A stretch of 64,000 bases of DNA, from NCBI RefSeq assembly GCF_014196845.1, contig NZ_JACIEM010000004.1:124001-188000 (forward strand), in the 5' to 3' direction. Both the position numbers and the translations under genes were made by a program. Of this stretch, positions 36,181-44,709 are shown one piece after another. The notes beneath the pieces are model-generated. The model did not search any database, was not told the DNA's origin, and worked only from the letters and a program-made list of their open reading frames with translations. This DNA comes from Aurantimonas endophytica. GTDB lineage: Bacteria > Pseudomonadota > Alphaproteobacteria > Rhizobiales > Rhizobiaceae. Numbering within the stretch: the stretch's first letter is position 1; every line of letters starts with the position of its first letter.

Positions 36181-36783
36181 ATGCCTGCTATTTTTGGAGA
36201 AGTTGTAAGTTCGGTTGCTGATATCGTTTCGGTAATGAAGAAGCATGGTGATGCGGTGCGCGGGACGTACCGCGCGCGTTACCACTTCGATACAGAATCG
36301 AGCGGTTACTACACGACTCCAATTCTGGAGCGCCCTGCGAGTATGCAGGCCAATGAGCCAGGAGTCGTTTATCCGTGGGAGCAAATATTCACAGCCGCAG
36401 CGGTATGCGCGGGTTCCGACTATCCCATGCTCGCGGCACACGAGGGAATCGATCTCCAGTCGATCGATTTCGTCGTGGAGGGGGTATTCGATCCACGCGG
36501 CGAGTTCGATGAGATGGATGGGCTCGAAGCGCCTGTCGATGCCCGCCACTGCTTCCTGTCTCTCCACCTCTGCGCCACGCTGAGATCCTCGGCGTCGCTC
36601 GTCGCACTGGAGAAACTGCACGAGCGCGCGATCGCCTACAACATGGTGCTTGGCGCCCTCCGAGGGATCCCGATGACCAGCGAACTGGTCGTTTCGCTCG
36701 GCATGAAAGATGGATCAACGCTTCGGGACCCAAGTCCTTTGGACAGGCCCTGGACCAGGAGGGCCTCGCTCCCGCAGATGTAG
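36181..36783 (+). CDS. OsmC-like family protein
   Basis: A 200-residue protein resembling the OsmC/Ohr superfamily in its second half (SIDFVVEGVFDPRGEFDEMDG, LEKLHERAIAYNMVLGALRG). Classical Ohr/OsmC peroxidases use two Cys; here one aligned Cys is present in AAAVCAGSDYP but the second is replaced by YNMV, so peroxidase activity is doubtful. ATG 36181 follows AAAGGA. The beginning of the gene is noticeably AT-richer than its neighbours, which suggests relatively recent acquisition. It completes the putative oxidative-stress group with the ECF sigma and CMD genes. Confidence 0.68.
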   Translation: MPAIFGEVVSSVADIVSVMKKHGDAVRGTYRARYHFDTESSGYYTTPILERPASMQANEPGVVYPWEQIFTAAAVCAGSDYPMLAAHEGIDLQSIDFVVEGVFDPRGEFDEMDGLEAPVDARHCFLSLHLCATLRSSASLVALEKLHERAIAYNMVLGALRGIPMTSELVVSLGMKDGSTLRDPSPLDRPWTRRASLPQM

Positions 36784-36800
36784 CGCGGCGCAAGCCAATA

Positions 36801-36830
36801 CCTGCACCGTCGCGAACGCGGCGGTGCAGG
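36801..36830. terminator. hairpin between convergent OsmC-like and EamA genes
   Basis: A 9-bp perfect inverted repeat, CCTGCACCG / CGGTGCAGG, with a 12-base loop lies between two convergent genes. No T-run follows on either strand, so a terminator role is only tentative. Confidence 0.4.
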
Positions 36831-36880
36831 AACAGGAGTAGCCGAGGGTGGCATGACCGATCGCCAGAATGTCCCGAACG

Positions 36881-37768
36881 TCAGCTTGTTCCTGAATGGA
36901 CCCTGTTCTCCCGCCAGATCGTGAAAACCCCGCTGGCGACGATGATCGCGGCGCCGACGAACACCGGCGAATCCGGCAGCTCGTTCCAGAACAGCCAGCC
37001 GATCAGCGTCGCCCAGACCAGCGCGGTGTAGTCGAGCGGCGCGACGACGACGGCCGGGGCGAGGCGGAAGGCCTGGGTCATCAGCGTCATTCCCGCCGTC
37101 CCGAAGAGCGCGATCGCCGCGAAGAGCCAGTAGTCTTCCGGCTGCACCGGCACCCAGACGAACGGCACGACGAGCAAGCTCAGCAGCGCCCCGGCCCCGG
37201 TCAGATAGAGCAGCAGCGTCCAGACGCTCTCGCGCCGGTCCACCCAACGGGCGCTGATCATCAGAGCTGCATAGAAGAGCGCCGTCGCGATCGGCAGCAG
37301 CGAGGCGGGCTGGAAGGCGGCGGCGCCGGGACGCACCGCGATCAGCACGCCCGCAAAGCCGACCAGCACCGCCAGCCAGCGCCGCCAGCCGACAGGATCA
37401 CGCAGGAACAGCGCCGAGATCGCCGTGATGAACAGCGGCGCCACGAAGACCAGGGCCGTCGCCTCGGCCAGCGCCAGGTATTTGAGGCTGGAGAAGAACA
37501 GGAAGGCGGCAGAGATCCAGAGCAGCCCGCGCAGCAGATGCGTCACCGGCCGATGCGAGCGTAGCGCCGCCGTTCCGCCCATGGCGGCGGCGATCAGGAT
37601 GGCGAAGGGCAGCGCGATCAGGTTGCGCAGGAACAGGATCTGCAGCGGCGAATAGTTCGACGCGAGCGCCTTGGCGAGGGCATCGTTGACGCAGAGGCAC
37701 GCGACCCCCACGCACATCATCGCCATGCCCGCCAGGGTTGCGCGTCTCGTTTCCAGGGTAGCCTGCAT
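36881..37768 (-). CDS. EamA-family drug/metabolite (DMT) transporter
   Basis: A 295-residue ten-helix membrane protein made of two EamA repeats, as expected for the DMT superfamily. Typical stretches include LFLRNLIALPFAILIAA early and LDYTALVWATLIGWLFWNELPD near residue 250. It likely exports a small metabolite. Start ATG 37768 is chosen over a TTG 24 bases upstream. The stop is about 97 bases from the OsmC-like gene, convergent. The 223 bases upstream (37769-37991) hold no gene. Confidence 0.9.
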   Translation of the reverse strand: MQATLETRRATLAGMAMMCVGVACLCVNDALAKALASNYSPLQILFLRNLIALPFAILIAAAMGGTAALRSHRPVTHLLRGLLWISAAFLFFSSLKYLALAEATALVFVAPLFITAISALFLRDPVGWRRWLAVLVGFAGVLIAVRPGAAAFQPASLLPIATALFYAALMISARWVDRRESVWTLLLYLTGAGALLSLLVVPFVWVPVQPEDYWLFAAIALFGTAGMTLMTQAFRLAPAVVVAPLDYTALVWATLIGWLFWNELPDSPVFVGAAIIVASGVFTIWRENRVHSGTS

Positions 37769-37991
37769 GCTGCACTCGCCGTTTCGGCGCAACTCCTAGC
37801 AGGTTGTCGAAGATTGTCATGAGGGCGGGCGGCGGGGTCGTCGGTTATGCCCGACTGACGCCGGACTGTGGCGAGACAGGCCCGACGTCTCTGATTATCA
37901 GGCAGGTCTGGCATCGCGGCAGGTCGTCGCGGCGCCGGCACAGATCGATCCGACCGGGACGCGTCGCCCAGGCTCTACCGCAGGCCTGCGC

Positions 37992-38384
37992 CTAGTTCAG
38001 CACCCGCGACCGGGCCGGCAGGTCCAGCGAGAAGGCCGGGATCTCGACCTCGAACAGCGAGCCGTCCGGGGCCCGCATGCGGTAATGGCCGCGCATGAAG
38101 CCTGACGGCGTCGTCAGCGGGCAGCCCGACGTGTAGGTGAAGCTGTCGCCGGGCGAGAGCGTCGGCTGCTCGCCGACCACGCCGGGGCCGCTGATTTCCT
38201 CGACATGGCCGTTGGCGTCGGTGATGTGCCAGTATCGTGACTGCAGCTGTACGACGTCCGGGCTGCCATTGGCGATCTCGACCGTGTACGCCCAGACCCA
38301 GCGCCCGTCCTCGGGAGCCGACTGGTCGTCGAGATAGCTCGGGGTCACGCTGACGGTGATCGCCCTGGTCGTCGCCGTGTACAT
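37992..38384 (-). CDS. apaG: Co2+/Mg2+ efflux protein ApaG
   Basis: A 130-residue single-domain ApaG with a fibronectin-III-like fold. Hallmarks are [32 protein letters not shown] and [18 protein letters not shown]. ApaG is linked to divalent-cation homeostasis and to Ap4A metabolism, though its reaction is unknown. ATG 38384 ([11 protein letters not shown]) matches the family; frames extending upstream on this strand run antisense to the CDP-alcohol gene and are rejected. Confidence 0.95.
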   Translation of the reverse strand: MYTATTRAITVSVTPSYLDDQSAPEDGRWVWAYTVEIANGSPDVVQLQSRYWHITDANGHVEEISGPGVVGEQPTLSPGDSFTYTSGCPLTTPSGFMRGHYRMRAPDGSLFEVEIPAFSLDLPARSRVLN

Positions 38385-38483
38385 GAGGATGCCCTGACCG
38401 CCTTGCGCGTCGCTTCGGCCTATCTTATCGCGGCGCACGCGAGCCGGGTCAACGGGCCGGCGAACTCTCTGCGGAGACGATCT

Positions 38484-39089
38484 TTGCTCGACGGCGTGCT
38501 GAAGAAGCGGATCGATCCGCCCATCGCGTGTCTGGCCGCGATGCTCTGCCGGCAGGGGGTCGGCGCCGACGCGGTGACGGTGGCGGGTCTCGTCCTCGGT
38601 CTCGGCGCAGCACTCGCCATCGCCTTCGGCCAGCTCTGGCTCGGCCTTGCCCTGATCCTCGTCTCGCGACTCGCCGACGGGCTCGACGGCGCGGTCGCGC
38701 GGCTGACGCGCCGGACGGATCGCGGCGGCTATCTCGACATCGTCTTCGACTACATCTTCTACGGCGCCATCCCGCTCGCCTTCGCGATCCTCGATCCCGA
38801 CGCCAACGCGCTCGCCGCCGCGGTGCTGCTGACGAGCTTCTACGCCAACGGCGCGAGCTTCCTCGCCTTCGCGGTGATGGCCGAGAAGCGCGGGCTCGCC
38901 ACCGAGCAGCGCGGCAAGAAGTCGCTGTATTTCTCGACCGGCCTCGCCGAGGCGACGGAGACCATCGCCACCTTCGTGCTGTTCTGCCTGTTCCCGGCCC
39001 ATTTCGCCGTCATCGCCTATGTCTTTGCGGCGATGACGGCGTGGACCTGCGTCTCCCGCATCAGGCTGAGCCTGCAGCTGTTCCGCTAA
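38484..39089 (+). CDS. CDP-alcohol phosphatidyltransferase family protein
   Basis: A 201-residue membrane enzyme with about six helices. The signature D-G-x2-A-R-x8-G-x3-D-x3-D is complete as [22 protein letters not shown] near residue 72. Such enzymes swap the CMP of a CDP-alcohol for another alcohol to make phospholipids. TTG 38484 with GGAG seven bases upstream is the best start; no ATG precedes the conserved region. It diverges from apaG. The acceptor alcohol is unknown (PgsA-like and other phospholipid synthases are alternatives). Confidence 0.88.
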   Translation: MLDGVLKKRIDPPIACLAAMLCRQGVGADAVTVAGLVLGLGAALAIAFGQLWLGLALILVSRLADGLDGAVARLTRRTDRGGYLDIVFDYIFYGAIPLAFAILDPDANALAAAVLLTSFYANGASFLAFAVMAEKRGLATEQRGKKSLYFSTGLAEATETIATFVLFCLFPAHFAVIAYVFAAMTAWTCVSRIRLSLQLFR

Positions 39090-39093
39090 AGGT

Positions 39094-40290
39094 TCAGGCC
39101 GCGGCCAGCGCCGCGTCGATGTCCTCGATGAGATCCTCGACATCCTCGATGCCGACCGAGAGCCGCAGCAGCCCGTCTGAAATGCCGAGTTCGGCGCGGG
39201 CTTCCGGCGTCAGGTTCTTGTGCGTCGTCGTCGCCGGATGGGTGATCAGGCTCTTGGCGTCGCCGAGATTGTTGGAGATCAGGATGATCTGCAGCGCGTT
39301 GGCGAAGGCGAAGGCCGCCTTCTTGCCGCCCGTCAGCTCGAAGGCAAGCAGCGTCGAGCCGCCGGTCATCTGCCGGGCGATGATCGCCGCGTCCGGATGG
39401 TCGGCGCGGCCGGGATAGAGCACCTTGGCGACTTCCGGCCGCTCGGCGAGGAAATCGGCGATCTTGCCGGCGCTCTTCGTCTGGTGCGCCACCCGCAGTG
39501 GCAGCGTCTCCAGGCCCTTCAGCAGCGTCCAGGCGTTGAACGGCGAGAGCGAAGGGCCGGTGTGGCGGAAATAATCGTGCAAGTTTTCGTCGATCCAGTC
39601 CTTCGAGGAGAGGATCACGCCGCCGAGGCACCGGCCCTGGCCGTCGATATGCTTGGTCGCCGAGTAGACCACCACGTCGGCGCCGAGCTCCAGCGGGCGC
39701 TGCTGCATCGGCGTCGCGAAGACGTTGTCGACGACGAGCCGCGCGCCGGCGGCATGGGCGATCTCCGCCACCGCCGGGATGTCGATCACCTCGAGCGTCG
39801 GGTTGGTCGGCGTCTCCATGAAGAACACCTTGGTCTCCGGCCGCACCGCTGCCTGCCAGGCGTCGAGGCTGCGCCCGTCGACCAGCGTGCAGGCGACGCC
39901 GCAGCGTGCCATCACCGTCTCGACGACGTATCGGCAGGAGCCGAACAGCGCCCGGGCCGCGACGATATGGTCGCCGGCCTTCAGCTGGCACTGGATCGCC
40001 GCGGCGACGGCAGCCATGCCGGAAGCAGTGGCGCGCGCGTCCTCGGCGCCCTCCAACGCCATCATCCGCTCCTCGAACATCCGCGTCGTCGGGTTGGCGT
40101 AACGGCTATAGATGAAGCCGGGCTCCTCGCCCTTGAACCGTGCCTCGGCGGCCTCGGCGCTGTCGTAGACGAAGCCCTGGGTGAGGAAGAGCGCCTCGGA
40201 GGTCTCGCCGAAGCCCGAGCGGGCCGTCCCGGCGTGGACCATGGCGGTGGCGGGCCGCAACTTGCGGGGCGTATCCGTCTTCTTCAGCAT
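39094..40290 (-). CDS. metZ: O-succinylhomoserine sulfhydrylase
   Basis: A 398-residue Cys/Met-metabolism PLP enzyme forming homocysteine directly from O-succinylhomoserine and sulfide. PLP lysine lies in [10 protein letters not shown], with [10 protein letters not shown] and [15 protein letters not shown] as family markers. ATG 40290 ([13 protein letters not shown]) is used; an upstream frame start at 40365 is rejected because it passes through the terminator hairpin. A SAM-II riboswitch and an intrinsic terminator precede it, so expression is shut by high S-adenosylmethionine. It ends 5 bases from the CDP-alcohol gene, convergent. Confidence 0.95.
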   Translation of the reverse strand: MLKKTDTPRKLRPATAMVHAGTARSGFGETSEALFLTQGFVYDSAEAAEARFKGEEPGFIYSRYANPTTRMFEERMMALEGAEDARATASGMAAVAAAIQCQLKAGDHIVAARALFGSCRYVVETVMARCGVACTLVDGRSLDAWQAAVRPETKVFFMETPTNPTLEVIDIPAVAEIAHAAGARLVVDNVFATPMQQRPLELGADVVVYSATKHIDGQGRCLGGVILSSKDWIDENLHDYFRHTGPSLSPFNAWTLLKGLETLPLRVAHQTKSAGKIADFLAERPEVAKVLYPGRADHPDAAIIARQMTGGSTLLAFELTGGKKAAFAFANALQIILISNNLGDAKSLITHPATTTHKNLTPEARAELGISDGLLRLSVGIEDVEDLIEDIDAALAAA

Positions 40291-40304
40291 CGCGTCGTCT
40301 CCGA

Positions 40305-40344
40305 ACAAAAATAAACCGGCTGCCGCGTCGCCGCGAAGCCGGTT
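40305..40344 (-). terminator. attenuator terminator downstream of the SAM-II aptamer
   Basis: On the minus strand the stem AACCGGCT / AGCCGGTT (15-base loop) is followed by TATTTTTG. It lies between the aptamer and the metZ start, 15 bases before the ATG, a position suited to premature termination. Confidence 0.75.
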
Positions 40345-40370
40345 GGTCGAAGGCGCAAGAGCCATATCGT

Positions 40371-40430
40371 CAATCGGCCCTTTAGCGACTTGTTTTACGT
40401 GGCTGCAAGCCGGCCGGCCAAATCACCACT
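40371..40430 (-). promoter_or_regulatory. SAM-II riboswitch (SAM_alpha) controlling metZ
   Basis: The minus strand reads AGTGGTGATTTGGCCGGC, then GGCTTGCAGCCACGT, then AAACAAGTCGCTAAA and GGGCC, the conserved SAM-II (metA motif) elements in order, including the pseudoknot-forming CGCTAAA block. SAM-II binds S-adenosylmethionine and represses methionine genes in alphaproteobacteria. Confidence 0.93.
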
Positions 40431-40511
40431 CTAGGCCTTGCAAATAGACCCGATGCCGTTACGCGTCAATCGGCGGCGCGAGGCGCCGGGACGATGAGGG
40501 GATGGCAATTG

Positions 40512-41606
40512 ATGCAGGGCGGAATTCTGCCGGACCGCGAGATCGCGGCGCTGTTCGAGACGGGCGCCATCGCCGCGCCGGTGGAGCGCGACGGCGACCA
40601 GATCCAGCCGGCGAGTCTCGACCTGCGGCTCGGGGCGAAGGCCTACCGGGTGCGGGCAAGCTTCCTGCCGGGCGCCGGACAGACGGTCGCCGGCAAGCTG
40701 GAGCGCTTCTCGCTGCACGAGTTCAGCCTCACCGAGGGCGCCGTGCTGGAGACGGGCTGCGTCTATGTCGTGGAACTCCTGGAAGCGCTGAAGCTGCCGG
40801 CGGAGGTGCGGGCGACTGCGAACCCCAAATCCTCCACCGGCCGGCTCGACATCTTCACCCGCGTCCTGACCGACGGCGCGCAGGAATTCGACAAGCTGCC
40901 GGCGGGCTACGAGGGCCCGCTCTATGTCGAGATCTCGCCGCGCACCTTCCCGATCCTGGTGCGCCAGGGCTCGCGCCTGTCGCAGATACGCTTCCGCACC
41001 GGCGAGCCGCTGCTCGGCGAGGCGGAACTCGCGGCGCTGCACGCCACCGACCGGCTGACCTCGGCGCCCGGCGCGAACATTTCCGGCGGCGGCATCGCGC
41101 TGTCGATCGACCTTTCGGGCGACCCCGCCGGTGGCAGCGATGCGCTCGTCGGCTATCGCGGCAAGCGCCATACCGGCGTCGTCGACGTCGACAGGCGCGG
41201 CGCCTATCGACTGAAGGATTTCTGGGAGCCGATCCATCGCAGCCAGGGCGGCGAACTGATCCTCGATCCGGACGAGTTCTACATCCTCGTCTCGAAGGAA
41301 TCGGTGCATGTGCCGCCGGCCTTTGCCGCCGAGATGACGCCCTACGATCCGCTGGTCGGCGAATTCCGCGTCCATTATGCCGGCTTCTTCGACCCGGGCT
41401 TCGGCCATTCCGCCGCCGGCGGCACCGGCAGCCGGGCGGTGCTCGAGGTCCGCAGCCATGACGTGCCGTTCATCCTCGAAGACGGCCAGATCGTCGGCCG
41501 GCTGGTCTACGAGCACATGCAGGCGCTGCCCGACCGGCTCTACGGCCTCGACCTGAAATCGAACTACCAGGCGCAGGGGCTGAAACTGTCGAAGCACTTC
41601 GTCTGA
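40512..41606 (+). CDS. dcd: 2'-deoxycytidine 5'-triphosphate deaminase, double-length
   Basis: A 364-residue protein of the dCTP deaminase/dUTPase superfamily, about twice the length of E. coli Dcd (193 residues), as known in alphaproteobacteria. The first half carries the SSTGRLDIFTR motif and QIQPASLDLRLG. The second half repeats a dUTPase-like fold with YAGFFDPGFGHSAAGG and AVLEVRSHDVPF. It converts dCTP to dUTP for thymidylate synthesis. ATG 40512 is selected; ATG 40494 in the same frame would add six residues. It diverges from metZ and its riboswitch. Confidence 0.93.
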   Translation: MQGGILPDREIAALFETGAIAAPVERDGDQIQPASLDLRLGAKAYRVRASFLPGAGQTVAGKLERFSLHEFSLTEGAVLETGCVYVVELLEALKLPAEVRATANPKSSTGRLDIFTRVLTDGAQEFDKLPAGYEGPLYVEISPRTFPILVRQGSRLSQIRFRTGEPLLGEAELAALHATDRLTSAPGANISGGGIALSIDLSGDPAGGSDALVGYRGKRHTGVVDVDRRGAYRLKDFWEPIHRSQGGELILDPDEFYILVSKESVHVPPAFAAEMTPYDPLVGEFRVHYAGFFDPGFGHSAAGGTGSRAVLEVRSHDVPFILEDGQIVGRLVYEHMQALPDRLYGLDLKSNYQAQGLKLSKHFV

Positions 41607-41683
41607 CGGCCGTCGCGAATAAACCGGTTCGGGGAGCGTCCAGCCTATGGAAGGGGAGGGGCGTCTCGCCTATGTTCCGTCAC

Positions 41684-41838
41684 GGCGGGCTGGCCGGTGC
41701 GACAGGGGTGACATTTGCTCGGGGCCTTAGTCTTCCCCAGGGAGCTGTCCCTGCCTTGGCTCGTGGGCCGGGGCACACGGCGCCCACCTACTCTGTAGGT
41801 TCCCGGGATCGACTACTCCATCGGCCGGGTGGCTCGCC
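41684..41838 (+). ncRNA. ssrS: 6S RNA
   Basis: About 155 bases ahead of the 5-FCL gene, the standard genomic position for 6S RNA. The ends form a long closing stem: GGCGGGCT (41684-41691) pairs with GGCTCGCC (41831-41838), and GGCCGGTG (41692-41699) with CATCGGCC (41819-41826), leaving a 4-base bulge. Inside, GCTCGGGGCC near 41713 and GTGGGCCGGGGC near 41763 flank a large central bubble. 6S RNA mimics an open promoter and sequesters sigma-70 RNA polymerase in stationary phase. Exact ends are approximate. Confidence 0.85.
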
Positions 41839-41894
41839 GCTTCTCTTCCCTTTCGCCCCGGAATCGGACAGGTCTCCATCAGGAGGCGATGCCG

Positions 41895-42500
41895 ATGCGT
41901 GACGATATCAGGGACCTGAAGGCGGAACTGCGCCGTGCGGCGCTGGCCCGCCGCGACGCGATGACCACCGAGGCGCGAATCGAGGCCTCGCTCGCCATCG
42001 CCGACCATGTCGCCGCGCTGGTCGACATTACACCCGGCATGCCGGTTTCCGGTTTCCTGCCGATCCGCTCCGAAATCGACATCCGTCCGCTGATGATGAC
42101 GCTCGCCGATCGCGGTGCGCTTCTCTGCGTGCCGGCGATCGTCGAGGGCCGGCTGGTGTTCCGCCAGCTGGTGCGCGGCGCGCCGCTCGAGCCGCAGGGC
42201 TTCGGCACCTATGCGCCCGGCGCCGACGCCGCGATCTTCGATCCCGAACTCATGCTGGTGCCGCTGGCAGCCTTCGACCGCAGGGGCGGCCGCGTCGGCT
42301 ACGGCCGCGGCTACTACGACGGGGCGATCGCCAGCCTGCGCGAGAAGGGGATGAATCCCCGTCTCGTCGGCATCGCGTTTGCCGTGCAGGAAGTGGAGCA
42401 CGTCCCGATGGAGTCCCACGACATCTTCCTCGATGTCGTCGTCACCGAGGCCGGCGTCGCCGCGGGTGCGGCAACGCCTTCGGTGGGCGCGGCGAACTAG
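41895..42500 (+). CDS. 5-formyltetrahydrofolate cyclo-ligase
   Basis: A 201-residue ATP-dependent enzyme (MTHFS, YgfA/FAU1 type) that recovers 5-formyl-THF as methenyl-THF. The nucleotide/folate site appears as LVPLAAFDRRGGRVGYGRGYYDG near residue 118-140. The ribosome site AGGAGG (41881-41886) is only 2 bases from the first in-frame ATG (41889) but 8 bases from ATG 41895, so 41895 is chosen. It follows 6S RNA, as in many proteobacteria. Its stop overlaps the convergent CAP-protein gene by 4 bases. Confidence 0.94.
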   Translation: MRDDIRDLKAELRRAALARRDAMTTEARIEASLAIADHVAALVDITPGMPVSGFLPIRSEIDIRPLMMTLADRGALLCVPAIVEGRLVFRQLVRGAPLEPQGFGTYAPGADAAIFDPELMLVPLAAFDRRGGRVGYGRGYYDGAIASLREKGMNPRLVGIAFAVQEVEHVPMESHDIFLDVVVTEAGVAAGAATPSVGAAN

Positions 42501-43012
42501 CCGCGGCGCTTGGCCTGCGTGCCGAGGATCATCGCCCAGTAGGGCTGGCCGTTGCGGCCGGTCGCGGCGGCAAAGCCGATCTCCGTCACTTCCGGCTTCA
42601 GCAGGTTGCGGCGATGCCCGGCCGAATTCTCCCAGCCCCGGATCACCGCCGCGGTCGACGGATAGTTCCAGCCGATATTCTCCGCGACGCTGCCATAGTT
42701 GTAGCCGTACGCCTTCACCCGTGCCGGCAGGGCGCCTTCGACCGAATGGCTGAGCTTGCCGCGGGCGGCCATCGCGCGCGCCTGCCGTGTCGCCGCCTCG
42801 TCGAGAACCGAACTGTAGCGCAGAGCCGGCAGCCCGTGCGTCGAGCGGAACGCGTTGACGCGGGCGAGGCCGGCGTTGCGGTCGACGGAGATCTCCCGCG
42901 TCGAGGCGACGTCGATCGAGCCGGGCGTCGCGGTACAGCCGGTGACGAACAGCACGACGGCGAGCGCCGCCATGCGGAGCGGGCCGAGACGGTTGAACGG
43001 GGTGGTTTTCAT
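42497..43012 (-). CDS. CAP (SCP/PR1)-domain lipoprotein
   Basis: A 171-residue predicted lipoprotein. Signal with lipobox LFVTGC places lipidated Cys at residue 26. The mature part is a CAP domain: LARVNAFRSTHGLPAL, QARAMAARGKLSHS, VAENIGW and GWENSAGHRRNLL. Bacterial CAP proteins are small secreted proteins, some binding wall material or lipids; the activity here is unknown. ATG 43012 is unambiguous. Confidence 0.9.
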   Translation of the reverse strand: MKTTPFNRLGPLRMAALAVVLFVTGCTATPGSIDVASTREISVDRNAGLARVNAFRSTHGLPALRYSSVLDEAATRQARAMAARGKLSHSVEGALPARVKAYGYNYGSVAENIGWNYPSTAAVIRGWENSAGHRRNLLKPEVTEIGFAAATGRNGQPYWAMILGTQAKRRG

Positions 43013-43397
43013 GGCCTGTGTCCTCGTGCGATACCCGGCTTCCGCAAGGCAGGGTTTTGAGTTGACCGTTGCTGCGTCCCGGCCGGAAGGCTTACCGAAA
43101 GTCCGACATGCGCGTACGGCCCATCATGCTCACTGACATTTTGTCCGGGAATGTCTCAACGGATTGCGAAGCTGATCGCGACATTTCGGCATTTCGGCCG
43201 GACCGGCTTCCGCGCCGGCCCATGCCGTTGCCAATGCCGTGGGGGAAAGGCCGGCCTGGCGCAGCGTCATCCGGGCCTTCCTGTTGTATGGGACCGCATT
43301 CCGGCGGCTTCGTGCTGGCATCGCGGCAGACACGTGTTCGAAAGCCGACCATAAGCCGGCCATCGCATTTATTGCCGATGCGGCAGGGGGCCTACTG
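43013..43397. other. divergent intergenic region
   Basis: These 385 bases lie between the CAP lipoprotein (minus) and the YmdB-like gene (plus) and must hold both promoters. An open frame runs into the YmdB gene from 43239 but has no conserved residues. Several GGCCGG-type inverted repeats occur without a clear function. No RNA gene or attachment site was recognised. Confidence 0.4.
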
Positions 43398-44219
43398 ATG
43401 CGGTTCCTGTTTCTCGGTGACATGGTTGGCCGCACCGGCCGCACCGCCGTCTTCGAAAAGCTCCCCGGCCTCGTCGCCGACTGGCGGCTCGATTTCGTCG
43501 TCGTCAACGGCGAGAACGCCGCCGGCGGCTTCGGCATCACCGAGGACATCTTCAACGCCACGCTCGCCGCGGGCGCCGACGTCGTCACCACCGGCAACCA
43601 TGTCTGGGACCAGCGCGAGGCGCTGAGCTTCGCGCCGCGCGAGCCGCGTTTCCTGCGCCCGGTGAACTATCCCAGGGGTGCGCCCGGCAGCGGCTCCGGC
43701 CTGTTCGAGGCGAAGAACGGGGCGCGGGTCCTCGTCGCCAACATCATGGGCCGGGTGTTCATGTCGCCCGATCTCGACGATCCCTTCGCCGCCGCCGAAC
43801 ATCTCGTCTCGACCTGTCCGCTGGGCGAGCAGGCGGATGCGATCGTCTTCGATTTCCACGCCGAGGCGACCAGCGAGAAGCAGTGCTTCGCGCATTTCCT
43901 CGATGGCAGGGTCTCCGTCGTCGTCGGCACCCACACCCACGTGCCGACGGCCGATCACCAGATCCTCGTCGGCGGCACCGCCTACCAGTCGGATGCCGGC
44001 ATGTGCGGCGACTACGATTCTTCGCTCGGCATGGAGAAGGAGGAGCCGATCAACCGCTTCGTCACCAAGCTGCCGCGCGGCCGGTACGAGGCGGCGCAGG
44101 GGCCGGCGACGCTCTGCGGCCTGGCCGTCGAGATCTCCGACCGGACCGGGCTGGCGGAGAAGGTGTCGCCGGTCCGCGTCGGACCGCGGCTCGCGGGTGT
44201 CGTGCCGGATTTCTGGTAG
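43398..44219 (+). CDS. TIGR00282-family metallophosphoesterase (YmdB-like)
   Basis: A 273-residue calcineurin-like phosphoesterase. The metal-binding motifs are FLGDMVGRTGR near the N terminus, NGENAAGGFG, GNHVWD, DFHAEATSEK and GTHTHVPTADHQI. Bacillus YmdB of this family is a 2',3'-cyclic-nucleotide phosphodiesterase influencing biofilm and motility. ATG 43398 follows AGGGGG and gives the conserved start MRFLFLGDMVG. In proteobacteria it is often near the 5-FCL gene, as here. Confidence 0.92.
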   Translation: MRFLFLGDMVGRTGRTAVFEKLPGLVADWRLDFVVVNGENAAGGFGITEDIFNATLAAGADVVTTGNHVWDQREALSFAPREPRFLRPVNYPRGAPGSGSGLFEAKNGARVLVANIMGRVFMSPDLDDPFAAAEHLVSTCPLGEQADAIVFDFHAEATSEKQCFAHFLDGRVSVVVGTHTHVPTADHQILVGGTAYQSDAGMCGDYDSSLGMEKEEPINRFVTKLPRGRYEAAQGPATLCGLAVEISDRTGLAEKVSPVRVGPRLAGVVPDFW

Positions 44220-44265
44220 AGTTGCCAATCCGGCTTATTCTGTAATCGAAGGCACCCTTCGTCGT

Positions 44266-44709
44266 TCAGGGCATCCCGGCGAGGTTGTAGACCGGCACCC
44301 CGAGGGGTTCGAAGTGCCGCACATTCTCGGTCAGGATGGCTAGATCGAAGGCCCGCGCCGTGCCTGCGATGGCCACGTCGGGGAAACCGGGGTGCCGGCC
44401 CATCGCGGTTGCGGCGTCGGAAATCTCTCCCGCGGCTTCGGCAGCCTCCACCCCGAACGGGAGCACTCGATCTCCGTAAGCGGTTCGGAAACCGAGCATC
44501 CATTCTTCGATCGCATCGGCTTTCGCCGTCGCGTGGTTGCGGCGCAACTTGCAGATGCCCTGTCGGATCTCGGCGAGCGCGATCGTCGAGAGATAAAGCT
44601 CGGATGCGTGGGCGCGGAGTTTGTCGGCCGCGCCTTCGGGCAGGTCTGGTCTTCGCCCCGGAGAGAGAAGCGAGAGCGTCGAGGTGTCGATCAGAAAGCC
44701 GCTGGTCAC
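44266..44709 (-). CDS. VapC-type PIN-domain toxin
   Basis: A 147-residue PIN-domain ribonuclease. Acidic active-site residues are Asp8 in FLIDTSTLS, Glu47 in ALAEIRQG and the C-terminal FPDVAIAGTARA / TENVRHF segment. VapC toxins cleave tRNA or rRNA. The GTG start overlaps the antitoxin stop (GTGA), so antitoxin and toxin are made from one mRNA with the antitoxin first. It ends close to the YmdB gene in convergent orientation. Confidence 0.88.
   Translation of the reverse strand: MTSGFLIDTSTLSLLSPGRRPDLPEGAADKLRAHASELYLSTIALAEIRQGICKLRRNHATAKADAIEEWMLGFRTAYGDRVLPFGVEAAEAAGEISDAATAMGRHPGFPDVAIAGTARAFDLAILTENVRHFEPLGVPVYNLAGMP

Noticed and set aside
38385-39143. Upstream extension of the apaG frame
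   Set aside because: Runs antisense through the CDP-alcohol gene and is not ApaG-like; the family N terminus starts at 38384.
40291-40365. metZ start at 40365
   Set aside because: It would translate through the SAM-II terminator hairpin and the added residues are not MetZ-like.
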